NCBI GenBank assembly: GCA_900708905.1
Contig: CAADRB010000016.1
Location: 1,741,000-1,804,999, forward strand
Reading direction: 5' to 3'
Origin: Hymenolepis diminuta
Taxonomy: Eukaryota > Platyhelminthes > Cestoda > Cyclophyllidea > Hymenolepididae
Length of the DNA: 64,000 bases
Positions 12,396 to 25,281 of the stretch are shown here, piece by piece; within the stretch, counting starts at the first letter, position 1, and each line of letters starts with the position of its first letter. Below the pieces are notes generated by a model. The model made no database searches. It was not told the DNA's origin and saw only the letters and a program-made list of their open reading frames with translations. Both the position numbers and the translations under genes were made by a program.

Positions 12396-14404
12396 TTGAT
12401 CGTGCCGGAGACCAAATTATGAAAATGTTGTTTAGAAAAATATGCTGTTAAATTTGAATTAGATCCCTTATGAGAATTCAATACTTTACAAATTCATATA
12501 AACTAGGACACTGAACATTTCGTTTTTATTTTATACTCCTATCCGATCTCTGTTTTCTTCCTTACGGGGCTGTATCGCAATATCGCCAGTTCGAGCACAA
12601 GTTCATCAGTAATCATTAGTGGAAATATTTGTAAAAATATTCACTTTTCAAGTCATTTGAGATTAAAAACCTTCAACGCGAAGTACGTTATTTGGAATGT
12701 GTTTTGATAATACCAGTCAAAATTTTGAAATGTAGAACAACTGGAATGGAAAGTGTCGAGGATTTTATTTTGCCCTTTACATACTCCATGTAGAAGAGGT
12801 TATAATATAAATGCTTCACTTTCGTAAACTTTAATGAGTTCTCTTTAATATGCTTTTATTAATTTCATCGGTCCGATTTAAGTTTTAAAGAATGACATTT
12901 CCAACCACTCAATTACAGCAACAGGGAAAAAAACTGAATGTCACCCGCATGAACTCATCCAGAAACCTAGGGACCAAATCAAAACAACTGAGTTATAACA
13001 TATTTGGATATTACAAAGGGAATTACTTAAAATATTCAAATAAGACATAATACATGATGCTCTGACTTGAATGGGAACTCCTCTTTAAGTACCCCTTTCA
13101 TTCCTTACTGGAATATTTTACAGTTTCGCATGTTCAGTTACTAGCTCAAGATTAGATCCTGCAGGAGCATTTTGATTGCTATAGAAAAAGCTAATGGTAA
13201 CAAGTGTTTTAACAAATGTTATATGAAGGAAATTCAATCTACTCACTCATTAATAGGATCCTTCATCTCGACCAATCAAAACGCAGGAATAGTAATATAT
13301 ATACGACGATAGCTCCCGCTCATATAGCTCCTTGGAAACGTGTAAGTCAGAAAAATTAATAATACACATATATATTTTAATTCGTCTATTTTTTAAAAAC
13401 ATTATTAAAATATAGAATAAGAATACAGAGTTTGTTTTAAATTTTGTGAATATCTTTCATTTTATTTCCCCATGTCCCGTTTCTTATGCTCGAGCACTAT
13501 AAATTAAATTATTAAGGTTTCTGTTCAATAATACACATATATATATTAATCTCTCCTTTTGCTTTTATTATTTATTGAAATAATGTAACGATTATTACTA
13601 AAAGTTATTTGATAAATATGACTCCTTCGGGTATTGTTACAAAGGGCTAGTTACAGAAAGATATTTTCAAAAAGATTTGTAAATCAATGAATATCATTTG
13701 GAGTACGCGAAGGTAATGTTTAAAATTGTAAAATATACAAATTTTTTTCCGTGATTTAAATACCTATCTTTCTATTTTACAGTTCATTAAGAAGTTTTTA
13801 AATGTTTGAAAAGTCAAATCAAGAAGCTACGAAATTGTTATCGAAAAAAGCAAACGATTAAAAATTAATATATTTTTTAAATAGATTTAAACCTTCTATT
13901 TCATTTTAAATTTTGCCCTCCATTCGCCATCAAATTTCCCTAAAAATCTCTCATGAACAATGCATTTATTAATCATTTTATGAAGTTATTTTTATCTCTT
14001 TGATATTAATTACATGACGAATTTGATCCTTTTTTGAGGTCTATAAATTAGCATTAAATTTTAAAACAAGTTCTAACGCGGAAAGTATTTTTGCCACCTA
14101 ATGAGGATATTGGAAAAGCGCAGAACCTTCTCCTCGTAAAACAAACCAATGGTTGAAAACTTTATGCTTTAATAGGAATATGTTAAATTCAAGGTCACTG
14201 CTAAGTTTATTCAATAATTGCATTTATAAACATGAAAGGGGGTAATGTAGAGTTAATTGAACGATTCTTAATAGACTTTAACTGGAAAATTATTCCAAAA
14301 TTGTATTATTTTGTTTTAATGAAACAATTGTAAATATGGAAAACACCAATTTTTCAAACTGTTTGATATTCTAAAGCCAAAATATAAAAATATTACTCTC
14401 TTGT

Positions 14405-14421
14405 TGTAGTTTTTTTGTCAG
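14405..14421 (+). promoter_or_regulatory. Splice acceptor 2 nt before the start codon
   Basis: A T-rich tract ending in GTCAG lies immediately before AT-ATG of the secreted-protein gene. It could be the 3' end of a 5'-UTR intron or a spliced-leader trans-splice acceptor. The same spacing is seen before SF3B4, CTNNBL1 and GK2. Confidence 0.5.
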
Positions 14422-14423
14422 AT

Positions 14424-14675
14424 ATGTCGGTCCCTCCGCATTGTCTTCTGATCCTATCCGCATTAGTACTTCTATCCGGTATCTACGAACACTCCCAAGT
14501 AGTTGCTCGAATTGTCTTGCTTCCAAAGAGACTTCGTGAACATGAATACTTTTTGGACGGAAATGAGGAAATGGAAAGAAACAGGAGGGAGGGTTTCACA
14601 TCTTCTTCTTTCTACTATCCCCGCACTATTTCCAAAAGAGGACCTGAACTGTTTATCCCCTATATGGAGGCTTAA
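14424..14675 (+). CDS. Small secreted precursor, candidate neuropeptide
   Basis: Single coding exon of 83 residues from the ATG at 14424; translation from the upstream TTG would be artificial. Residues 1-28 form a typical signal peptide: a polar start, a hydrophobic core CLLILSALVLLSG (residues 7-19), then a short region with small residues. The remainder is charged and carries dibasic processing sites KR at 35-36, RR at 54-55 and KR at 71-72. Cleavage would release a middle peptide of about 15 residues ending YYPRTIS and a C-terminal peptide GPELFIPYMEA (73-83). There is no Gly before the basic sites, so no amidation signal. A poly(A) signal follows 36 nt after the stop. The layout (acceptor, short secreted ORF, poly(A) signal) supports a real gene. 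I do not recognise the peptide family; a small secreted or tegumental protein is the alternative. Confidence 0.65.
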   Translation: MSVPPHCLLILSALVLLSGIYEHSQVVARIVLLPKRLREHEYFLDGNEEMERNRREGFTSSSFYYPRTISKRGPELFIPYMEA

Positions 14676-14710
14676 TACATAATCTGTACCAATTTTTCTT
14701 TAATTACGGA

Positions 14711-14716
14711 AATAAA
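14711..14716 (+). terminator. Poly(A) signal AATAAA
   Basis: Canonical AATAAA 36 nt downstream of the stop codon of the secreted-precursor gene. Confidence 0.6.
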
Positions 14717-17700
14717 TGATTTTGTTGAAGAAACTTTGCACCACAAATATGTACATATGTATTATTTCAAAGTGAATTTAAATTTTGATATAAATATATT
14801 AAACTAAAATTAAAAATGAATAGGATTAATTTTCACTTAAAAATAAAGAATTATATCGATTTCTAATAAATTTGATGAAAACGTTCGAGTTAAATAGTTG
14901 TTTATTTGATAATTTATCTTAATTAGTTTTAATTACAAAAGCGCTTAATTACATTAAAATGTGTTAAATTATTATAATAAAGAATTTTTTTCAAATCGTA
15001 TAGAAACACTTATTTGACTAATGTGCATTGCAGCACTGAATCATCCCTGTAGCCAACTCGAATTCTTCTACCGGCCAGCATTACGAAGAGTTATTCAGTA
15101 TAGTTTGCCTCTATGGTTACGGGATTTGCGTCGATGGGTACTAAACTGGTACACTCCGACTTTGCAAACAAGTACAATGGCCCCCTCATGAAAGTTTGCA
15201 TCTAAAATATTTCTTGGAGACGCAAATCTAAAGAATATAAAATTTTATATTCTTTCTCAGACTAATTAAACAATGATGCTAGGAGAATGAAATAGTGCAA
15301 TTTCTTGACCTCCTCAGCTATCAAATGTACCAAATGGCCTTACTGAGCTCCCTATTAATTTAAATTTTTACAACTACAAGTTTTAGTCTGTCTTTTAATG
15401 GCGGAAATTTTAGAGACATACCTTCCTGTTCAATTTTTGTCTTTGACAGGAAACCAAACAGGGAATCTATTGTCAAGCTAACTTAATAAAATAATAACCA
15501 TTCAGTATCTTAGCGGAAATAAAACGTTTGCTGATATCATTTGTATACAATTCGAAAACAATAAGAATGCGCTTTGTGTTTTTTTCAATACGTTGAAAAA
15601 GATCCTAGAATTCAATAAAGTGCGACAAATTCATAACATTCTCATTGAGTTTAAAGGTGGCATTCTTGGAAAAAATTTCTGATTCAAGACCTTCAATTGA
15701 GTCATCGATTCTTACAAAACTTACAGGATCGAAAATATTCTAGACGACAACAAAAATGATAGAGAAGGCAAAAGGAGGATAAAATGGAAGAAAACTATGT
15801 TGATACCAGACAAGATTAATACCATGGGAAGTGTTTTCAACCTTGGCGCCCTACCTTCGTTTAATGGGTGACCATTCAAGACTTTACTTTAGAGATGTGG
15901 TGGAGCACATATTGGTCAATATTTGCGTCTTCAATTAAATTTGTTTCAATTCAAATACAAGGAAGAGCGGTCGGTTCCTTTTAATTATATTTCTGTCATG
16001 TTTGATTAGACTACTTATTTCAGTAAATATTGAATCGATTATTAATGCTCAGGATATAGAAAAAATTTATTATTTACAGAGCTTTTTTTCTATTAGAAGC
16101 CGCATAAAAATTTGATTATATAAATATTTTTCACAATTTAACTAAGATAAATTTTAGATGTCATTGTCAAAAAGGAAAATTTAGAATTCCCCATCTATCA
16201 AACATTTAATCTTTTTTATTAGTAATTACTTGCATAAAATTGCAGAAGAAACGATAGAACAATTGACTTTTTATGAAGAAGTCGATAAGAAAGCAAACAT
16301 TTAATTTAATCTTAAAAAATTGTATACATATTTAAATATTTGTATACACATAAACGGATACAGGAATTAACTTTGTGATAATTTATTTAATAAATTAAAT
16401 TTATAAAACTTTATTTTATTTCCAGATACCGATTTATGAGACAAGATCCGTATATTTTAGTGCTGAAAAGGAATCTTCATATTCGCATGTCGTAGTTCTT
16501 GTCAAATACTTGGAATGATTGCTGTTAAGTTGCATGTCGTCACAAATATTTCCATCCAACCGATGGAAACAAATGGAGGTACTTTTCAATGACATATTAG
16601 TCTTGTCCTGTGTTTGATTAATTCAAATTACAAGTTTTCAAATTATAATCTAAAAATCTTGTTTATATTTTGCTCGAAAGTGGGATTAGAAAACTCATCT
16701 TCTCCTCATCTTACACCGTCATTAAACCGGGATAATGACCTTCGTCCTTCTTGGTCAAAAAGGAATTCGTAAAGGATCATTGAGTTACAAACGTGAATAT
16801 CAAAGGCATTTTGAAAGGAACTGAATCTTTCATTTTTAGATTATTATTTTGAAAGGGCAAAATTTAATTGCCATCAGATGTCAAATTTTTGCCCGCTATA
16901 TTAATTCCAAGGTTCATTACAACGATTTTCAATGCGAGTTTGCAGTCAAATGCACTTTTGATTCCGCAAGTAATCTATTAAGCTCTTAAGTGACCAGGTA
17001 AAAATCCCGTGTCCTATGAATCGGATCAACACAGTCTCTTCCTAATATCACAAACAGAAACCTACTATTCAGTTTAGCGTTAAGGTGTAAAAGTATCGCT
17101 ATTTTCTCATTATTGTTAAAAGAACCTATTAACGTGCTCATTCTTTATTTATTACCTTTGTGCAGGTCAGTATGAGCTGTAAGCTGGTATCAGCTCTGAG
17201 GTCATAGATGTTAGCCGCCATTACCCCTTAGTTTAACTAGCACAATGGTACTTGATCACATCAAATTATGGAAGAATATTAGCTGTTGTTCGTTATTGAG
17301 CGCAGTTTACATCCAAACTGTTGGACTCCATGAGAAAGGCAAATATGATTTTATTTCAAAATTATTAATATTATTAATTACAGTAATACAAAAAACTTGC
17401 AATTTTTTAATTGTGGAAAGCAGCTGCATTCGATGAACAAACTTTCCAACAAACGATAAGAGGAAGAGGGTTTAAAAGACGTTGAGATTGAGGAGTCTTA
17501 CTTTACCAATTTTGGGACCAGAGTTGTACTTTTTTAATGAGGACCTCACGTTCCAAAAACACGTTTTATGCTTCATCCCTTGAATTACAACAGAGTCTTG
17601 TCTTTAAGGCTCATTGATGACTGGGTGACTGTTCAATTTAAATGAGCCGGTTCTGTCACTTCAATTCACTTTTTCATCCAATGACAACAAAGCAAAATAA

Positions 17701-20700
17701 TTTTAATTGAACTGCAGCAACTTAAATTCTTAATTTCGTCGACATGAGAGAGTGACCGATTTATTTCAAAACATCTTTCTTTAAGCGGGGTTTATTTGAG
17801 ATGATCCAAAAATTCAACTTTTCAACACACAATTATTTATGTGTTTAAAATATATTTTAACTTTGCCTTCATCTTTTTTGACAAAATAACTCGCATAAAA
17901 AATTAATTTTCGATTAAATTACATCCCATTTGGAGGTGTCACTTTATTACGTTATGAAGAGATTTTTCATTGCTAATTTTTGATCTATTATCAAAAATAC
18001 TGTCTTTCAATCTCTAATTCTGGGTTTTGTTTTTTTAAATTAAAATAGAATAATGAAACCGAAAAAGGATAAAAGCTCCAATAATGTATTTGTGTATAAC
18101 TAATTACCGTGCATTAAAAAGGTGAAGTATAAATATTTATGAATACAAAAATTGCTCTTAAGATTAAATTTTTAAAATTCAACATAATTTATAAAATATG
18201 GTCATTTGGTTGTGAAAAAATATTCTACAGGAGAGTATAACAAATGGAAAGTGATCAGTCTGTCGGCATTTTCCAATTCCGTGTGATGTCTCGTGGAAGA
18301 TCAAGGCACAATTGAAGGATATTTTGAGAAGCAGAACCACATATAGTCGGGCTCTGAAAGGAGGAATTATAGTAATTTTAAATATCTATGAACAATAAAT
18401 GTGTTTAAACCACGCCAGATTACAAATTTATAAAGAAACAGTACCGGAAAAGGAAATCTCTATGTAAAATCCTATACTACTGAATACAAAATTGAGTGAT
18501 ATGTAGATGTACACATAATGAATACTTTTAAAATTATCTCAGCTACAGTAAGTTGAATTAATAATCCAACAGGGAAAATTTAAATCGGCAGAAAGATTTA
18601 AAGTCCCGTTAGATGTTTTCCTATTGAAATGAATGAAAATGGTACATTCTGATCAACAGTTTGATAGTTTGTTGATTTTTCCCCTAAAATAACGTCTCAA
18701 ATGAAACTATTAAGACCTTTAAAAATGTTGACTTTTATCATCCAAAAGACAATTAAGGTTTTAATATTTGTTAAAACAAATTAATAACTTTAAACTGGGA
18801 ATATATTTTATTATTGAAATTCGAAAAAATGTTATGTCTAGTGGCTTATAGGGAAATAATTTGGAGTGTGTTGATATTTTCTACATCCATTTTTGGAGTC
18901 AAGCCGGAGTGACTTTTCTATGATGTTCCCAGTTCCCCTAATGACTTAATGGGCAGCTTGAGCAAAAACTGACAGGACTATAAAGCCATTAGCAATGTAT
19001 TTTGCAAGGAATAAGTATTTATAACAATCGGGACGAAAAGATACAGAGAACACATTACTACTTGATATCTTGGAAAGTAATTTTACTATTTTCGTCAGGT
19101 AGGCAAAATTAAAAAGCTGCACCGTAAAAGCTTCTTGATACGTTGAACAGAAGGTGGGTCAATATTCAACAAGCGTCCTACAAAATACAGTCGTGAGATT
19201 CAAACAGTGTGCTCATCAGTTCTCAGGTATTGTCAAATGTTCCGAATTCCCAATATCCGAATTCGTTCCTGTTATTTTGCATGAAAGAGCTCGTTGATCA
19301 GTTCATAAATATCATTAATTAGACTTAAAATTTTTAACTGTCTCATCCTTGCTATACCAAAATCGTAATACGTTGAATAGCGTGTAATATCTTTTTGTCT
19401 TCTCAATCATTGGACGAAAAAATTGACCTGAAGCAACGATAATGACGATGGTAATTAAGAGCAAATCAGTGAGTTCTAAGACAACCCAGAGGACAAATCT
19501 TAATAATTAACACTTATGTCCTTGTTGTGAATATTTTACAACCTGATTTCAAATACTAAATGAATTAGAACCCTTTGATGCCTGTATTTGCTCCCAGCAT
19601 CTCCTCCTTTTCATCATTTGCTAACCGATTTTAGTTGGGTCTCTCAATTAGAAAGAGAAAGATCATATCGTATTACTATGAGTAACAATAAAAATTGAAA
19701 TGACTGATCAAATTCAGATAGAATTAGCCAAGAAGTTGGATTAAAAGAATTAATTTAGCTCTAACATTGTGGAACTCACCGGAGTGAGCACCTAAAATGA
19801 TTTCAGTATCGAATTTTCACTGACTGCGGTTATAAATTAAAAACCAAAATAACAGAGCCATATTTTTATTGGTTTCTGGTGAAGTATTTTGTAATTTTCA
19901 GCGAATTTTATAATTGAATTTTAATGGAACCCAAAATAAATGAAAGATACGACTCTACAAAAGTTTGATTTATATGATAATATGGAGAAACAATTTAATA
20001 TTAATAAATATGAGTGAAAAAATAAATACTAATTAAGTAATAACAACTAATTTATGATATTTTAATTTCAACTTTAAATCAATAAACAGTACCGCCTTGT
20101 AAAAGCAGATCAGGTAAAAATTTCTCTCTTGATGCATTTTATTTGCTTAAAATTAAATTAAATTGAATAAACAAAAAACAATATATATGTGTAAATAAAA
20201 ACGATTTGTTTACACAATTTGTATCTTATATCTGAATAACTTTCTTCATATTTTAGATAAAAATGTTCCTTCTAGATGCTACTCAGAATTACGGAAGAAA
20301 CAGGAGAAAAATGAAACTTTTTGACTTTAAATTTTAGTCGTGTACCGGATATTTTATGCTCTGATGTAAGGCGAAACAAAAATAAATTTTTATAATGAAT
20401 ATCTATTTATCATTCAAAATTAAAAGTCCCGTTTCAAGTAACATCTGAATTTATGGAGGTAATTAACTTTAAAGCCATGGCGATTTCAATGGGATTTTCG
20501 TAGGGAACTGAGGTAATTTAAGAAAACATATAACTCTTATAAATTTTGATTTTCTAATTTTTATAATTTCCTATACTTGAATCTCTTCATAACTCACTCA
20601 CTGTTTGCAATTCGTAATTTTAAAATGCTTTCTGGAGATAAAAGATCAAACATTTCTTTTTATTGCAGAGAATAATACGAAGATTTAACAATTTTTCCTC

Positions 20701-23700
20701 ACAAACTCAAACAAACAAGGTCTACTAGTGAGTTTTTCCTGTGTGGCAAACATCTCATTCAAACAAACATACACAAAATTTTAATTAAATACACGATTTA
20801 TAAATACAACCGAACATAAGATAACGAATTTAACATATATTTTCCGTAAAAAATTTGATTATTTAGATGGAAAATACGAATATCTATTAAAATTTAATAA
20901 ATTTAAAATGATAAAGTATTTACAAGTTTTAAAATGCCAATATTTTTAAATTGAATACTCAATAATTAATTATTATAATATAATTATAACCAATAACCTA
21001 AATAAATGATCTGGTCAATAGACCAATCAGGTAACTGTTTGAAATTCAGAATTGTAGTCTGTATAAATTACAATGAGAATCAAATCAAGTAAAATAAGCT
21101 GCTTTTGACGTCTTGATTGAATTCTCAACTTTTTTCCGATCGCCTTTTTTGGCGATCCTATTGGATCCCGTGTTCTAACACCTTCTCAGAGAAAGAGCTG
21201 CATTTTCAGCCATCCAGTGGATAATATTTAAAAAATTGAGGGTGAGCCACTCTTCTTATTTTATTGTGTTACCTGCTGTAATTCAAATTCACAACTACTC
21301 AACACTAAAATTCAAAGATGACAATGGGTGCTAAAATCCGGAAGAGGTAATCATAAAGTCTCACTGAGCTCTCAATTAATTATACTGAAATTTGTAAGAC
21401 AGGCGTTCTTTTGTTTAATTTACATCTTTAATACAATATTTCATAAAGATCTATTACAAAAAACCCATTTTCAAGTGTGAGGCACTTTTAATCCAATTAC
21501 TTAACAACTCCCCATAACCACTAAAAGTTCCATCACGCTTCCGTATGCTTGAACCTCCAAAGTCGTCAGTTCTTAGATTGATTAATAACTTACCAAATTA
21601 AAATACCCCTAAATTTGACCTTCAAATAACGGATGTTTTTAAACGACCACTGGAATCATTGTTTATCACATATGGAGTTAAAGCGTTAAACCGCTTAAAA
21701 GGAGTAAACACTGCTTTTATCTTGTTTAAATACATGCCCGCTAGTTGCTCGGCGTTTAAATATAATACACGTTACATTTGACGGAGAATGTAGCAAAGTG
21801 AACTTACACTGCTGGTAATTTAGTGGTCCTTTTCAATTAAACCGAATTTAGAATGAGGAGGTGCTTTGCCGTTATATAAGTGGTGGGAGTTTGTAAACAT
21901 TATTTATTAAACCCTGATATTATATGATTATACAAAAAATGGTAAATTTTGTGGAATTTTAATTAAAAAAACACCAAAACTTAGTGATACAATATTTCAA
22001 TATTAGCATTAATTTAGTGAAAATATTTATTAAAATGAAAGAAAGAAAAATTTTATTTTTTGATATACATGTGTTTCAGATATACATATTTGTGTATTTT
22101 GTAATAGGATCATTTATTTTGTGATTATTTTAACTTAACCGCCAGTTTCTTAAGTGTTTGACCTTGTGGTTTAGATGGCTTGTCAATAACAGTTAACCGT
22201 TCTTTATCAGTCGATAGATGTGAAATCACGATGTAATCAACACCCTTAATGTCATGAACTTATCATTGTGTGTATCAAAAGCAAATTGTTTTCAAATCAC
22301 AACCGTTTCGTCCTTTTAACTTCTTCATCGCTATATTCACTCGGTCCTTAAACTGTTCTGATTGTCAAAACAAAGTGAATAAACTCCAATTCTATTCTCT
22401 CAACTTCTGTCGCCTTAAGACAAATTCTTCAGCCTCGGCCGTTATATACAACTCCCATCTCCGATACCCACTTACCTACTAAAATTCACACTCCTCTCAA
22501 TATTTTTTTTCATTGTTTTTCATTAAACCATTATCTTTATTGAGTAACTACCTCATTCCACTCGCAGTAGCAAAGCAATCAAACTGAATACTGTGTACGA
22601 ATCATATCGCTCAAATTCTTTTAATCAAATGCGTTCTACCGTTCTTTGTTTTTTAAAAGAGGTTCGATTTTCAGCCAATCGTCAATAAATTAAAAACGAG
22701 GGTAATAATTTTTAAGTATGTTGCTTTAAGAATTGCATTGTACGGGGATGAAGAAAGTTTAAAAACCCGAAAGTTAATCGCGAGGGAACGAAACATGAAA
22801 AGATGTGACAATCAAAGCGCTTTTTCCCGTCCTGCTGATAAATAAAGCGACAAAATTGAATATTTTAACGACGATTTCCCAGATCAAACACGTTAAACTT
22901 TATGAGAAAGACCTTCAAAGTGTTTAAAACCATCAAAATTTAATCTATACATTAATAACAATAAATACACTGAAAGGTTTTATCAAAGATAAGAATTGAA
23001 CAAAAGATGCAAGTTAATATCATTAAAGATACAAATTTGTGAAATTTTATGCTGACTTAATGTGAATTTGATATTCTATCCCAAATTTTCTTCAAATGCA
23101 AAGTTCAGAAGGTCGAATTCAGTAAACCGTTGTTTCTTCAATTCGATAGACAATCACGCAACTGGAATAATTTTACTTAAGCCCACACTCAGTAGCCTTA
23201 ATTAATGGAAGGATGGTTGTATTACCAACTGACTCTAATAAGATGAATTTAAGTCGGTAGCATTCGAACAGTAGTTAAAAATGTGTTTTCATAGTAGTAA
23301 ACCAGAAATAAATAAATAAATATCTTTCACACTTTCCTAGATGACCTCATCTTATTTTTAATTAGGGAAAAAAATCATTAAAAATATGATTTAGCTCTTT
23401 TTTTAAAAGAAAACAAATATTTTCTCACGCGGAATTCAAATTTAGGTGACCGAAATTCGTTAATTTTCTATTCTTTTTATTTTAATTTGTTTTTATTTAC
23501 ACTATTTTATTTGAAAGACGTTTTAATGAATCCATCCTATCAATGATCAAGAATTCATTTATGACAAGAAATATTTTTGTTATCAAATAAAACTGAAGGA
23601 ATTCTACCCATGAAATCTAGTAACAAAAACACATATTCGTGTGAACAATATTTTCCCTTTTTCCATAAAAACTCTCCGACGAAAAGGTGCCTGACAAAGA

Positions 23701-24125
23701 GTTTCAATCACATCACGAATGAAATATTTTTAGTTAATACATTAAAAATATTAAACAAAAACCTAGTTTTTCCGTATTATCAGCAGTCTATTCGGGAGTC
23801 GAATATTAGGAAAAAATAAAACGGTACTCCGACACCATTGCCAGGACGGGACTTGTAGTGTCAAATTTCTGACTGTTGCGAGGCTTAACAACATGTGAGT
23901 TTAAACGCTATGTATACCAAAATAACACCTTTAGTCACAAACCTTGGATTCAGAGTGAGCCTCTTCAAAAGATCTTTTGAAAAACAGAACCCTATTTTCT
24001 TTGAACGATAAGATAAGGAGTAATTATCCTGAATCCTATGTGTTAAATCTCCCTATCCTCTCTCAGAACTACCTTCTCTTAGTTAAACCAAACATTCACC
24101 TGTCTGATAAGATTATAGTATTATG
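14717..24125. other. Long gene-free interval
   Basis: About 9.4 kb of AT-rich sequence. Open frames at 17245-17436, 22270-22482, 23577-23819 and 23977-24177 lack motifs. A good acceptor (TTTCCAG at 16421-16425) is followed by about 30 open codons, but there is no supporting 3' end. If the orphan exon at 41272 belongs to a long gene, part of this interval could be intron. Confidence 0.45.
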
Positions 24126-24299
24126 TACAAGGTGTGTGAGGCATCTGAGAACACCTCACGCACTTTTAGAAAAATAGAAACTAGAACTGTTAACGGTCGA
24201 AACTTTCAATTTCTTGTAAAAAAATAAACATAATATCAATGTAGATTCTATTTCTTTCATCCTCCTTCGGCTTCTATCATCCACTCACTTCCAATCTGA

Positions 24300-25240
24300 A
24301 AGCCACTAACTGCAAGCTTTGATCAGATCAGATGATCTGGTCTTCTCTGATGATGGCCTCCATTTCTCGGCCTATCGACTCCATCAGGGAGGACGAATTG
24401 GTGTTATGGGAATGCCTATTAAATTCCTTTCCAACCACGCCCACTCCACCCCAACCCACCCCACCTCACCCCACGGGATAATCAAAAGGAAGGGGATCTG
24501 ATGAGCAGTTAGGAGACAGTCTAAGTTTGGTGTGATGGGACATGATGATGAAATTGTCGACCACCCATCCATCCATCCTTCCATTCATCCATCCATACAA
24601 CTGTGGTTCTTCAGAGCCTTGACTGAATGGAGGCGAATCCTGCTAGAACACATAGGGTCTTCCTCCATTTGCTACGCTGTCTATCCAAGGCAGCTCAACA
24701 CCTATAATTTGAAGAGTCTCCACATAGGCAGTTGTATCCACATTTGTATCTGCACCTGCATCGGCATTGACTCCAAACTTCTGTGGAAAATATGGAGGAG
24801 TCATGATGTGCCTCTCTCTCACTCCTTACAACATCGACACTCATCACTGTTGGTGGGAGCTTCATGCGCATGGAGTTGAAAGAGTTGGAAGCGTTGGAAT
24901 TTTAGTGGAGTCCACCCGCCCACACACAACCACCCACCTATCATTCCTTCACTTGATCTTCTCATTCTGGTGGAAGTTGTCCTCGTTGGAGTAACACCAA
25001 AGATCCTTCTCCTCTTCTCCTCTCTTAAACTCTTAAACTCTTCAGTTTCTTCAAGAGTCCCTTTGCACACAGTAGACAATTCTCTCGAGTTGGTTTTGTC
25101 CACATCAACTGACGACTTCTCCTACGACTGATTAGGCGTTGATGAAGAACACTCCCCATATATTGTTCTTCCTTCAGACACTCGAGGATGTTTGACAAGA
25201 TGTCTCGCATTGACTTTTCACGATTTTCGTCCATCATGCC
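24300..25240 (-). pseudogene. Mariner-type transposase remnant
   Basis: Reading the minus strand across several frames gives, in order: MDENREKSMRDI; TRENCLLCAKGLLKKLKSL; YSNEDNFHQNEK (the catalytic SDEKNF block with D changed to N); a MxxKxPxTVMSVDVV-like block; PPYFPQKFGVNADA; PWIDSVANGGRPYVF, then a stop, then QDSPP (the second catalytic D region); a degenerate SPDLNPLD region; and SLMESIGREMEAI. This is the domain order of a mariner-type DDE transposase with at least several frameshifts and stops. Neither the first nor the third catalytic residue is intact, so it cannot encode an active enzyme. Confidence 0.75.
24563..24597. repeat. (CCAT)n microsatellite inside the element
   Basis: Tetranucleotide CCAT units with two interruptions, within the transposase remnant. 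The same tract is in the second copy at 33126-33160. Confidence 0.8.
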
Positions 25241-25281
25241 ATGCCATGCCATGCCATGCTATGCCATGTCATGTCATGTCT
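25235..25281. repeat. (CCATG)n pentanucleotide repeat inside the element
   Basis: CATGC/CATGT pentamers in tandem, abutting the start of the transposase remnant. The same tract is in copy 2 at 33798-33844. Confidence 0.8.

Larger units (their letters stand above)
6205..14404. other. Long gene-free interval with decayed repeats
   Basis: About 8 kb with no convincing exon. Open frames of 60-70 codons (7129-7326, 10486-10680 and 11366-11569, all minus) show no motif. Three segments (8413-8460, 9305-9361, 12348-12395) share a loose repeat core and are listed separately. Two short AATAATACACATATAT stretches occur near 13360 and 13528. The right end may carry the promoter and 5' UTR of the secreted-protein gene at 14424. 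Confidence 0.5.

Noticed and set aside
14415..14423. Start of the secreted-precursor ORF at an upstream TTG
   Set aside because: The TTG lies in the splice acceptor tract. The ATG at 14424 gives a normal signal peptide.
16426..16520. Short open stretch after a good acceptor TTTCCAG
   Set aside because: About 30 codons only, no poly(A) signal, no partner exon and no family likeness.
25235..25281. Regular CCATG repeats resembling a short array
   Set aside because: A simple pentanucleotide microsatellite with no spacers, not a CRISPR array.
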